Of a stretch of DNA of 31,329 nt, positions 10,885-19,261 are shown in pieces. Position numbers and translations under genes: made by a program. Under the pieces are notes generated by a model that was not told the origin of the DNA, searched no databases, and saw nothing but the letters and a program-made list of their open reading frames with translations. The stretch lies in contig CAZWRA010000013.1 of assembly GCA_964635995.1 (NCBI GenBank), positions 1 through 31,329 on the forward strand. The letters run 5' to 3'. Positions within the stretch are counted from its first letter, which is position 1. Each line of letters begins with the position of its first letter. The DNA comes from JAGQLF01 sp964635995 (lineage in GTDB: Bacteria; Patescibacteriota; Dojkabacteria; J137).

Positions 10885-13367
10885 TTAAGAAAATGGTGAA
10901 CTTAAGTTACCTCCACCATACTCCTGGCTATCAGATCTAGAACCTCCTGTCTCTCTTGGATCAACAAAGAATTGAAGTTCTTTCTTTCCCTGTTTTAATT
11001 TTACAATTACAAGAGCTTCATACTTTTCTTTTGAAAGTTTGTATTTATTCTTAACTGATGGAAATGAATACCCTCTTGCAGCAACTAATAATCCGTACGC
11101 TCCAGGTTTACCGTAAAAATCAAATTGCCCATTAAAATTAGTGATCTTAGAATCAATAAGCTTCCATGTTACAGGATCAAATATTTTAACTTGTGCGTAT
11201 GGTACTCTTAGATTATTTTCTGAATTAACTACTGAAGCGTATTTAGGTCTTTCAAATAAAGATGGAATACATAACTTAGAATTATTAAACCATAAATGAC
11301 TAGAATCGCTACATTCAAAACACTAAATGATAAGAAAATTGAAAGTACTGAGAACAAGAATCCAAAAATGAATAATACTCTTGAGAATCTTTTATAGAAT
11401 CTAACTATAGATTTCCAAACATCTCTAAATATATTTGTTTTATATTCAGCTGATTTATCTACAGGAATAAGATCTACATCGTAAACATAAGATGCCTCTC
11501 CTTCAGCAATTGTTATATTTCTAGAATATGATTTATATCCTGATTGCCGAACCTCAATTCTATAGTCCCCAGTACTCAATATAAATCCATATCTACCTTC
11601 TAAATCACTGACTGTTTGACTTAATTTATATTGTGATCCTTTTACAAAAACCTGACAAATAGCAAAAGGTATAGGTTTATTAGTAACCGCATCTTTAATT
11701 ACTCCCCAAGGTTCATCACTTACTTTTCCAAATATAATCCCAATTAGTTTTATTCCAAGACCAGGTGCTCCTAATATTAATGATGCAAGTGGAATTGCAT
11801 TTAAAGAGAATAATAAGAAAGTAAGAAGGGCTGCAAATCCACTAACGCCAGTCTCTTTAGCAACTGATCCAATAAATGTATTCTCGAGACCCGTATCTTG
11901 AAAAGGGTTTTCTGAACCTAGAAGTCCAGTTAATACTTCTGGCACTTCTTTGAATTCAATTTCATTTCCAAAACAGTTAGGAATTAAATTTTCAGCACTA
12001 TTAGGATTATTTTGTAATTGTTCAATTAGATCCTCGAATCCAGGACTAATTCCTGGATCAGTAACATCAACATCATCGTCGTCATCGTTGTTATTGTCAT
12101 CGTCTCCTGGATCTTCTGTAGGATCTTCATCATCATCAATAACCGGACACTCTTCTGCTGTTTGAATATTAAAAATAATTTGTTGATCGAAGGTATTATT
12201 ATCTAAATCTTTTCCAGTAATTCTAATAAAATTAACCTGATCTTCTAGAATTAGTCCTGAACCATTTAGCATAATAGTAAAGAAAGAAGGGTCTCCAGTA
12301 ATTCCAAAATCACCAGGATTAAATTGTTGACCATTTATGTAAAGTATTATTGAAGATGAGTCTACCCCACTTCCATCATCTGAAATATTTATAATTATAT
12401 TTTCATTTGGTCCAACGTTATTCTCTAAGTTTGAAGGATTAACAAAATTTACAACTGGTGAAGAATTATCTGTAGGTTCAGGTTCTTGAACAGGAACATT
12501 AAACAAAATCTGACTACTAAAACTATTTCCAGCATTATCTTTTCCACTCAAAACAATTGTACTTGCTTGGTCTGCTGGGAAATCAACATTAGGATTAATT
12601 GTAAATGTGTATTCACTTCCATTCGTTGTATAACTAACAGCGGGATTATTTACATCGTAGGAAATACCATTTATAACAAAGATTATTGTATTTAAGTCAA
12701 CTCCACTTTGGTTATCATTGATCTTAACAACAACATTACTATTCAAAGATACATTTGTAGCTCCGTTTGTTGGTGTCTGAAAAACTACGGATGGTGCAGT
12801 TGTGTCAGACTGACATGGTCCGTTAATAAAACTATAAGTTCCATTTGTAACACCACTTAATAAATCATTACTTGTTGAAGCATCAGCAATATTACTATCC
12901 ATTGTTGCTCCAACTCCATCAAATTTAATATTCAATTTTGTTGTAGTAGCGCTTTGACTTGAAGCAAAATTAATAATTGCGAATGTTTTCTTTGAATTAA
13001 GTGTAGTTAAAAAAGAAGCTCCAGCAAGTTTAATAGTTCCCGTTGCTTCATTAACGTCATTATAAAAGTAAGTTTCGTAAGCATTTCCTGGTTCTATTTG
13101 TTTACCATTAATATCAGGATTACTATCTACAATTGTTATAGCTGAAGGATTATAGTTTATTTCTATTTCTCCAGCGTTAGAATTCTCTCCAGTTGCATCT
13201 ATTTCAATAGCAATAGACCTTACGCAAGTTCTTTCAAATGTTGTGTTTGAAGGATTAAGACTAAAGGTTGCTGCTCTACTTATTGATATAAATAAAGGAA
13301 TAAACAATGTAAATATAAACATTGTTAATATTACTCTTAATACATTTTTATTAAGTACAAATTCCAT
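10885..13367 (-). CDS. Cohesin-like, Ig-like, membrane-anchored protein with CarboxypepD_reg domains (frameshifted)
   Basis: Seen as 712 codons (13367-11229); a one-base shift near 11264-11276 restores another 115 or so codons to a TAA at 10885, giving about 827. Order: signal peptide (1-32); cohesin-like domain (about 33-180: FSLNPSNTTFERTC, NAGEIEINYNPSAITI, GTIKLAGAS); two Ig-like domains (about 190-295 and 300-400) each opening with a PSVVFQTP/PVVNFVNP strand; an Asp-rich linker (about 404-432); membrane helices (about 510-550); a carboxypeptidase-regulatory-like domain (about 555-640: WGVIKDAVTNKPIPFA, DLEGRYGFIL); more helices (about 660-705); and, beyond the shift, a second such domain (VPYAQVKIFD, NFNGQFDFYGKPGAYGL). 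The start overlaps the dockerin-like gene by 17 bases. Inferred role: anchored receptor for dockerin-bearing partners. Confidence 0.75.
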
Positions 13368-13989
13368 CTTCTGATTCTTTCGGAGAACAATCTCCTTCTG
13401 TTAAATAATTATTAATAGATGTAGCGATATCTAAAACATTTACTTCTCCGTCTTGGTTTAAATCATTTTTATCATCATTAGTCTCAAGCTTAGATATTTG
13501 CGTAGAAATATCAAGAACATTAATAAAATTATCATAAACAATACTGGTCTCTCCAGCAATAAGTTTTCCATCACTCGAAAGGTCTAAACTACTGCTTGGA
13601 GTATTAAAGAGTGTATGAATTCCATAATTTCTTCTTAAATGAGATTTACCTCTAATATAAATCTTATAATCTGTAGCAACTGGAGAAATTTCATCACAAA
13701 CATCAAAAACAGCTATTCCTGAATTATTACTTAATCCAGTTAAGGTTCCCTGGTACTGATTATTTGAAGCTAAATAAAGCTCTACATCTAGGTTTGTTCC
13801 CCAATTTCCAGTTACAGGAATTCTCTTCTCTGGGTAAACAGTTACTTGTAATGTACAACCACCAACTATTGCATTTACATCAACATTTTCTTGTGAGCTT
13901 ACTTTAATCGCTAGAAAAAAAGATAAAGAAACTAAAGATATTATCAAAAAAATTAATAGAAAAATTTTTTCGTTTGAAAATTTATTCAT
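13351..13989 (-). CDS. Secreted dockerin-like protein
   Basis: 212 residues: signal peptide or N-terminal anchor (about 8-31), a beta-rich domain with a conserved-looking Cys pair (C45, C98), and a C-terminal pair of dockerin-type repeats. The second repeat (176-187, DLNQDGEVNVLD) is a textbook calcium loop with ligands at D176, N178, D180, E182/N184 and D187. The first (about 152-166, YDNFINVLDIS) keeps the NVLDI core but lacks the acidic residues at loop positions 1, 3 and 5. The following gene encodes a cohesin-like domain and overlaps it by 17 bases, which supports the reading as an interacting pair. The exact binding partner is inference. The upstream context AAGG before the ATG is a weak ribosome binding site. 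Confidence 0.8.
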   Translation of the reverse strand: MNKFSNEKIFLLIFLIISLVSLSFFLAIKVSSQENVDVNAIVGGCTLQVTVYPEKRIPVTGNWGTNLDVELYLASNNQYQGTLTGLSNNSGIAVFDVCDEISPVATDYKIYIRGKSHLRRNYGIHTLFNTPSSSLDLSSDGKLIAGETSIVYDNFINVLDISTQISKLETNDDKNDLNQDGEVNVLDIATSINNYLTEGDCSPKESEDGICT

Positions 13990-14026
13990 CCTTGATTCTA
14001 CAGCTATATACAGCCTAAATCAAAGT

Positions 14027-16069
14027 TTACCAGCCTCCAGAGCTTCCTCCCCCACCTCCTCCTCCAGAGAAACCTCCAAAAGATGATTCACTACTAAATC
14101 CACCTCCAGACCAGCCTCCTCCTGATGAGAATCCACTACTTCCGGGTGGATTAAATGAGCTTTCTGTAGCGTTTGAGAAATTATTTACAAAGTTACTTAT
14201 ATAGAAAGCATCTAATAAATCCGACTCACCTTCATACCAGTCAGGAGTACCTTTATATATATCTTTAAATGCACTTGCCCATTTTTTCTCTACACCAAAA
14301 ACTACTGCAAAGGATAAGAATTTCTCAAATTCCTCTGGTTTTAAATTTTGTACTCTAAACCTTTCAGCTGTTTCTAAATACATTTTAAATCCTTTTATAT
14401 CTCCTAAAGCCTTAGATCCTTTCTTGGTTTTTGAAGGCATATGCTTAGCAATTATTAGATATCCAAATCCAGCAATAGTTAAAGCAACTCCTAGAGTAAA
14501 GAAATTAGGTTCTCCAGTAAGAGTGATTATTCCTATTGTTAAGAATATTGAAGAAAGAATACCTAAAATCAACATTCCAACTCCAAGTCCAATATATGTA
14601 TTTCTAGTTGTTTCAGGATTTATTTCAAAATAGCAATCTTCTTGCATTTTTTTATAGATATCTTTAACTAAATTATGCATTTTAAGTGCTAATACAGAAC
14701 TTTGAATATCTTTTGTTTGAACAGTGTCTTTATTACCAAAAATCGCATTCATTAAATCCGTCTCAATTGAATCTAAAGTCTCACCTTCCTTTCCATTTAG
14801 TTTTGTCAATTCATAATTAGTTTTCTTTTTAATTTCCTTAATTTTTATAAATCCTCTGTAGGCTAAATCAATAAGTGTTCCTGTTATATCTTTTTTATCT
14901 ACCATCTTATCTTTTAATGAACCTAAAAGATAAGGTCTCATTCCTTCAGGAGGTCTGTATTGTGGGATAATTGTTCTTACACTATCTATATCTCGTCCTT
15001 TTGTTGCCCATTTTCTATATACAAAGAATGGTGAGTACAGAATTCCAAAAAGGCCAACAACAGCTAAAAATCCACTACCAAATATTAATGCTTGCATCCA
15101 AATTTCAGGTTTTAAATTAACCTCAACTTCTGAAGTTCTCCCAGGTTCTATTTCAACTTCTACATCTTGCTCGTTATAACCAAATCTATCAAAGGTAATC
15201 ACAAAATCATCTGCTGGAAGGAATTCTAATTTATTATCTGAATTAGCATCAATCTTTAATCCGTCAAAATAAACATCTGAACCTAGAGTTGGATGTATAA
15301 AATTATATTCAAGTGAACCTGTTTCAATTAATTCACCTTCTTTAAATTCATAGGACATAGTTACTGGTCCGTATGATGGAAGGTTTTCAAAACTAAGCTC
15401 TAAAGTATTTGTTTCTGAATTAAAGAGATATTCGTAGTTTATTGTTGAATAGTAGTCAGTGTAAATTTCAAATTTACTCTCATCGAAAACTACCGTGTCT
15501 GGAAATTTAATATTAATTTTTGAACTTTCAATTACAGCGCCCCGAGTTTCTGGAAGTAAATTCCAATAGAAAAAAGGAACTTGTTCATTCGCATCATTAT
15601 ATAACCACTGAATTCCTCCATAAATGTAATACTTATATTGCCATGTATAACTATCATTAGTTACATATTCTGCAGGATCCTTTAGTCTTTTCTCTATTCT
15701 GAAGTAATTTGCATATCCATCGTCAACTTCATAAATTTTATACTCGTTATTATCTAATTTTTTACCATCTAGTTCTAAATAATCAAATGTAAGGAACTCA
15801 AAGCCTCCACATGTAAGTAGTGGATTTTCTATGCACTGTTGGTTCTTAATAGAATCATCTAAGGTAATATCTCTTCTCAAACCATTCAACTCCCCTGTAA
15901 AAATGTGTGTGCTTTCCTCTGTTACTGAGAAACGTGAGTTTTCTTCAATAACAATATCCACATTATATTCAGGTAGTTCCCATGAGAGAGCCTTTGCGTC
16001 CGTTTTGAATATTATGGTAGTTAGTGAGAATACAAAAAGAAAGGTTAAAAGTGTCTTGAAAGTCTTCAT
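14027..16069 (-). CDS. DUF2207 membrane protein with glycine-rich tail
   Basis: 680 residues: signal peptide (1-26), an extracellular DUF2207 domain (about 30-260, opening LSWELPEYNVDIVIEENSRF), a PEGA-like beta domain (about 270-325), a membrane helix (about 330-352), a cytoplasmic region, two more helices (about 490-545), a C-terminal cytoplasmic part with FEKFLSFAVVFGVEKKW, and a tail of about 45 residues rich in Gly and Ser (GGFSGGGGGGGSSGGW). This arrangement, including the tail ending GGW, is typical of DUF2207 proteins in many bacteria; their molecular function is not established. First gene of the minus-strand surface series. The ATG at 16069 is the only start that keeps the signal peptide. 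No ribosome binding site is visible. Confidence 0.9.
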   Translation of the reverse strand: MKTFKTLLTFLFVFSLTTIIFKTDAKALSWELPEYNVDIVIEENSRFSVTEESTHIFTGELNGLRRDITLDDSIKNQQCIENPLLTCGGFEFLTFDYLELDGKKLDNNEYKIYEVDDGYANYFRIEKRLKDPAEYVTNDSYTWQYKYYIYGGIQWLYNDANEQVPFFYWNLLPETRGAVIESSKINIKFPDTVVFDESKFEIYTDYYSTINYEYLFNSETNTLELSFENLPSYGPVTMSYEFKEGELIETGSLEYNFIHPTLGSDVYFDGLKIDANSDNKLEFLPADDFVITFDRFGYNEQDVEVEIEPGRTSEVEVNLKPEIWMQALIFGSGFLAVVGLFGILYSPFFVYRKWATKGRDIDSVRTIIPQYRPPEGMRPYLLGSLKDKMVDKKDITGTLIDLAYRGFIKIKEIKKKTNYELTKLNGKEGETLDSIETDLMNAIFGNKDTVQTKDIQSSVLALKMHNLVKDIYKKMQEDCYFEINPETTRNTYIGLGVGMLILGILSSIFLTIGIITLTGEPNFFTLGVALTIAGFGYLIIAKHMPSKTKKGSKALGDIKGFKMYLETAERFRVQNLKPEEFEKFLSFAVVFGVEKKWASAFKDIYKGTPDWYEGESDLLDAFYISNFVNNFSNATESSFNPPGSSGFSSGGGWSGGGFSSESSFGGFSGGGGGGGSSGGW

Positions 16070-16079
16070 TTTTACTTTT

Positions 16080-16108
16080 TTTACGGATAGTTTATGTAAG
16101 TATATATT
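16080..16108 (+). promoter_or_regulatory. Possible promoter for the small membrane protein gene
   Basis: TTTACG (16080-16085) and TATATT (16103-16108) are separated by 17 bases, upstream of the GTG at 16141. The match is moderate and in AT-rich sequence, so chance is not excluded. Confidence 0.35.
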
Positions 16109-16140
16109 AGCACTCTAAATAAATTTTTAAAGCAAATTAT

Positions 16141-16502
16141 GTGGCTATCTCTGAAGAACTTACAGCTTTAGATGAAAGAGTTATAAGCTTAGAAGAACAG
16201 GTATCTAAGCTGTCACTTCAAGAAAAATACTCACTGATGCAAGATAATGGCTTAAAAGTAAAACTAGAGTCGTTCTTGTAGCTTTAAATACTTATATTTT
16301 CGTAGCGTTTATGCTTTTTTTACTTGATGTTGAAAATGTAATTATTAATGCTTTTATTCCTGCAGGTGCTTATGTTCTTTCTAAACAAACAATACCTTTT
16401 GTTAAGAAAGTCTGGATTAAATCTTATTTAGAAAGAGAGTCTAAAAACGATCCTGCTAATAAGCCAGTTGATATTCCAACTGTAGAAAGTACTACTAATT
16501 AA
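16141..16502 (+). CDS. Small coiled-coil plus membrane protein (frameshifted)
   Basis: From a GTG at 16141 the frame reads ISEELTALDERVISLEEQVSK, a heptad-like short coiled coil, to a TAG at 16279. A second frame overlaps and reads SKTRVVLVALNTYIFVAFML, a membrane helix, then VIINAFIPAGAYVLSKQTIP and a charged tail to the TAA at 16502. One extra A in the A4 run at 16254-16257 joins them into about 120 residues. An ATG at 16311 opens only the second half and would cut the helix, so the joined reading is more likely. Function unknown. The 3' end overlaps the convergent signal peptidase gene by eight bases. Confidence 0.6.
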
Positions 16503-17109
16503 GCCCTAAATCCCCCCGTTTAATTGAGCCAAAAGATTCTGAAGGGTAAATTCTAAAAATAACTTTTCCCTTTATATCTGAAATATTAATTGGTCCAAGA
16601 GATCTTGAATCAAAACTCACATCTCTATTATCTCCAGCCAAAAAAAACTCACCTTCATCTAAAATTACCGCACTTCCTCCATCAATAAGAAAAACTCCAT
16701 CTAATCTCTCATTATTTAGTATTGTAAATTGCTCTTCTACAGCCTCTCCATTTACAAAAAACACTCCATTCTCAATTCTTACGGAATCTCCAGGCTTCCC
16801 TATAATTCTTTTTACAATATCTCCAGCACCTGGTTCTCTAAAAATAACTACATCTCCTCTCTCATAAGTAATTCCTAATGTATTAGCAATTTCTGTTCCA
16901 TAAAACCAAGTATGTGGTCTACTTACAAGCAGGAAATCACCATCTTCGAAATTAGGAAGCATAGAAGGTCCACTTACCTCATTAGGAGTAAAAACAAAAA
17001 AGTAAAATAGCGCTATTGAAGTAACTATAATCGCAGTAAAAGTAACAACAAGCGCTATTACATTAATCTTTCTCTCCTTTTTAACTTGTAGAAATGGATT
17101 ATCGCTCAT
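16495..17109 (-). CDS. lepB: Signal peptidase I (second of a tandem pair)
   Basis: Membrane-bound serine protease that removes signal peptides from exported proteins. 204 residues: one N-terminal membrane helix (about 17-40), then box B with catalytic Ser49 (SGPSMLP), box D with the general base Lys100 (DIVKRIIGKPGDSV) and box E (LAGDNRDVSFDSRSLGPI). All key residues are present, so it is probably active. It begins eight bases after the stop of another signal peptidase gene of the same architecture, showing tandem duplication. The large number of secreted proteins nearby gives it obvious substrates. It overlaps the convergent small membrane gene by eight bases. Confidence 0.95.
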   Translation of the reverse strand: MSDNPFLQVKKERKINVIALVVTFTAIIVTSIALFYFFVFTPNEVSGPSMLPNFEDGDFLLVSRPHTWFYGTEIANTLGITYERGDVVIFREPGAGDIVKRIIGKPGDSVRIENGVFFVNGEAVEEQFTILNNERLDGVFLIDGGSAVILDEGEFFLAGDNRDVSFDSRSLGPINISDIKGKVIFRIYPSESFGSIKRGDLGLN

Positions 17110-17117
17110 TTCATTAT

Positions 17118-17750
17118 TTAAGAATCAATAAGTTCACTCTTACCTGATTGTATAACTCCAAATTTACTCAATGGCCAGAATCTAAATATTACTTTTCCTT
17201 TTATCCAATCCTCTTTAATTGGGCCAAGGGATCTTGAATCAAAGCTTACATTTCTATTATCTCCTGAAAGAAAGTATTCATCTTCTTTTAAGATGTAAGG
17301 CTCATCGCCATCTTGAAGAAATGATCCATCTTTTCTTTGATCATTATTTAAATCATAATACTCTTCAAGTTTCTGATCATTAATATAATAAATGCCATCT
17401 TCAATTCTGATTGAATCTCCTGGAACCGCAATCACTCTTTTAACAAAGTCATTTAATCCTGGTTTTTGAAAAACAACAACATCACCTCTGTTGTAATTAA
17501 AGTTTAATGTATTTCCAATACCTGTATCATTGAACCATCTGTGCAATTTACTTGTAAATAGTAAATCACCAGTTATAAAATTAGGCTCCATCGACGGTCC
17601 ATCAACTTCATTTGGAGTTAGGATAAATACATAAAGAAAAATTGATAATGCAACTGCTATTGCAATAGACTGTAATATATCTACAAAAACATTATCTTGC
17701 TTTAGATCTGTCCTTCGTTTAAAAAAAGTTCCTCCCATTTTATCATCCAT
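17118..17750 (-). CDS. lepB: Signal peptidase I (first of a tandem pair)
   Basis: 210 residues with an N-terminal membrane helix (about 25-45), catalytic Ser53 (DGPSMEP), general base Lys104 (DFVKRVIAVPGDSI) and box E (LSGDNRNVSFDSRSLGPI). It is clearly related to the following signal peptidase along its whole length but differs in the N-terminal cytoplasmic part and in the region between boxes B and D. The two may therefore differ in substrate choice; that is inference. The ATG at 17750 was kept; a second ATG lies at codon 5. It follows the anchored FKBP gene by 52 bases, probably in one operon. Confidence 0.95.
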   Translation of the reverse strand: MDDKMGGTFFKRRTDLKQDNVFVDILQSIAIAVALSIFLYVFILTPNEVDGPSMEPNFITGDLLFTSKLHRWFNDTGIGNTLNFNYNRGDVVVFQKPGLNDFVKRVIAVPGDSIRIEDGIYYINDQKLEEYYDLNNDQRKDGSFLQDGDEPYILKEDEYFLSGDNRNVSFDSRSLGPIKEDWIKGKVIFRFWPLSKFGVIQSGKSELIDS

Positions 17751-17802
17751 AAAAATAATTTACTCAGTACTATTATTGAATATTTAATAATTTTATTCAA
17801 TT

Positions 17803-18513
17803 TTAATTTATAGCCATTAATTCTACATCGAATATTAAGTCTGAATTAGGGGGAATTGATCCTGAGCCAGCCTCTCCATAACCAAGTTCAGAAGGTACAT
17901 ATATTCTTCTAACCTCACCTAATTTCATTCCAGGAACTCCTTGTTGCCATCCTTCAATTACTCCTAATAGTGAGAATTGTATTCCGTCGTTTGAACCTGA
18001 GTTAAAAGAGCTATCGAAAATGTCACCAGTTGAAGCAATCCAACCTGAGTAATTAGCAACAACAGTTGCGTTAGGCTCAACCATTACTTCTCCATAACCC
18101 TCTGTAAGCACTTCAGTTCTAAGTTCTGTAACTTCTGTTACTGTTTCAATAGGATAACTCTCTGAGTTTGCAAGCCTACTCTCTTCAGGATTCATTATTG
18201 ACAATATAGCGTCTAAAGTTAGATTACCTTCACTATTCTCATTAACCCGAACTCTATATTCAACACCTTCAGAATACTCAAAACCTTCAATCTCTTGCTC
18301 CAAAGTCATAAACTCATCAGCTTCATTCTCTTTAACCTGAAGACATTGTTTTTCATTACAATCTATATAAGAGGAGGCTATAATCCATTCTTTTTCACCT
18401 AGTAGAACAGTTGGTTCATATTTAACATTACCATCAGGTCTTGAAGAATAAATTAGAAAAAATGCAAAAGCAACTACTGGTATTAGGAAAACGACGTATT
18501 TTATTCCTTTCAT
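17803..18513 (-). CDS. Membrane-anchored FKBP-type peptidyl-prolyl isomerase
   Basis: 236 residues: a short N-terminal membrane helix (about 5-22) that can act as anchor or signal, a middle region of about 120 residues with one Cys pair (DCNEKQC), and a C-terminal FKBP domain (about 140-236). Seen FKBP landmarks: VVANYSGWI, GDIFDSSF, VIEGWQQGVPGMKLGEVRRI, PSELGYGEAGSGSIPPNSDLIFDVEL. It would catalyse cis-trans proline isomerisation in exported proteins, outside the membrane. First gene of the FKBP-lepB-lepB set, so folding and signal cleavage are encoded together. Its promoter region is shared with divergent recO and contains a perfect inverted repeat at 18556-18584. Confidence 0.93.
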   Translation of the reverse strand: MKGIKYVVFLIPVVAFAFFLIYSSRPDGNVKYEPTVLLGEKEWIIASSYIDCNEKQCLQVKENEADEFMTLEQEIEGFEYSEGVEYRVRVNENSEGNLTLDAILSIMNPEESRLANSESYPIETVTEVTELRTEVLTEGYGEVMVEPNATVVANYSGWIASTGDIFDSSFNSGSNDGIQFSLLGVIEGWQQGVPGMKLGEVRRIYVPSELGYGEAGSGSIPPNSDLIFDVELMAIN

Positions 18514-18555
18514 TTTTATTAATTAATATTTAAATTTTGCTAATTCTAGCTTATA

Positions 18556-18584
18556 CATTTGAAAATAGTTTGAATTTTCAAATG
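18556..18584. promoter_or_regulatory. Perfect 11-base inverted repeat in a divergent promoter region
   Basis: CATTTGAAAAT (18556-18566) and ATTTTCAAATG (18574-18584) are exact inverted arms around a 7-base loop. The site lies between the starts of the FKBP gene (18513, -) and recO (18603, +). No T-run follows on either side, which argues against a terminator. A binding site for a dimeric regulator, or an RNA hairpin, are the options. Confidence 0.5.
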
Positions 18585-18602
18585 TTAGAATAATACCAGA
18601 AT

Positions 18603-19259
18603 ATGAGAAAAACCAGAAATATCAAAGGTATAATATATAGGATTTTTAACTCTCGAGCTACAGATAAGATTATCCATCTTATTAATACTAAAGGTTCAAA
18701 AGAAGCAATGCTAGCAAAAGGAGCCAGAAAACCTACAAGCAGAAAATCTTCAGCTATTGAAATTGGAAATTTAATCAATGCAAAAATCGTAGATGGCTAT
18801 TCTCTACCGATACTTCAGGATATTAAAATAGATAATGAATATAAACACTGGAAGGATTCAATTGAAGGTATAACTTCTATTCAGTTTATTTTCGAAATTT
18901 TAGGCCATTTTTGTTATGAAGAATCTGAAGAAAATGAGCTTTTTAGAGATTTACAGGAAACATTAGAATCTAATAATAAAGACTATTTTTTTATTCTATC
19001 GATTCTATTACTTAAAGTTCTTGAGTCTACAGGTCATTCACCTTCAGTTATTCAAGGAGAGTCTGAAGCAGAATATGATGAAAGACTACTAAAAACCCAG
19101 AAATTTATACTTAAAACCAATATTTATAATGCCCTAAGGGTAAATTTAAGCTTAGAAGAAAAGAAAAAAATGCTAAAATTGCATGTTGAATGGGTGGAAC
19201 AGATTATAGAACGTGAGTTAAAATCAAAACCTATTCTTTATAATATTCTTAAAATTTAA
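18603..19259 (+). CDS. recO: DNA repair protein RecO
   Basis: RecO helps load RecA on single-stranded DNA coated by SSB, in the RecF pathway. 218 residues. The N-terminal OB-fold region follows the family pattern (GIIYRIFNSRATDKIIHLINTK, then AKGARKPTSRKSSAIEIGNLI), then the helical domain (YKHWKDSIEGITSIQFIFEIL). The family's C-terminal zinc-finger cysteines are absent, as in several short RecO proteins. The ATG at 18603 gives a proper start; a TAATAC six bases before it could be a -10 element of a leaderless transcript. pheT follows after two bases, so the two are co-transcribed. Divergence from model RecO is large, so I keep some reserve. Confidence 0.8.
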   Translation: MRKTRNIKGIIYRIFNSRATDKIIHLINTKGSKEAMLAKGARKPTSRKSSAIEIGNLINAKIVDGYSLPILQDIKIDNEYKHWKDSIEGITSIQFIFEILGHFCYEESEENELFRDLQETLESNNKDYFFILSILLLKVLESTGHSPSVIQGESEAEYDERLLKTQKFILKTNIYNALRVNLSLEEKKKMLKLHVEWVEQIIERELKSKPILYNILKI

Positions 19260-19261
19260 TA

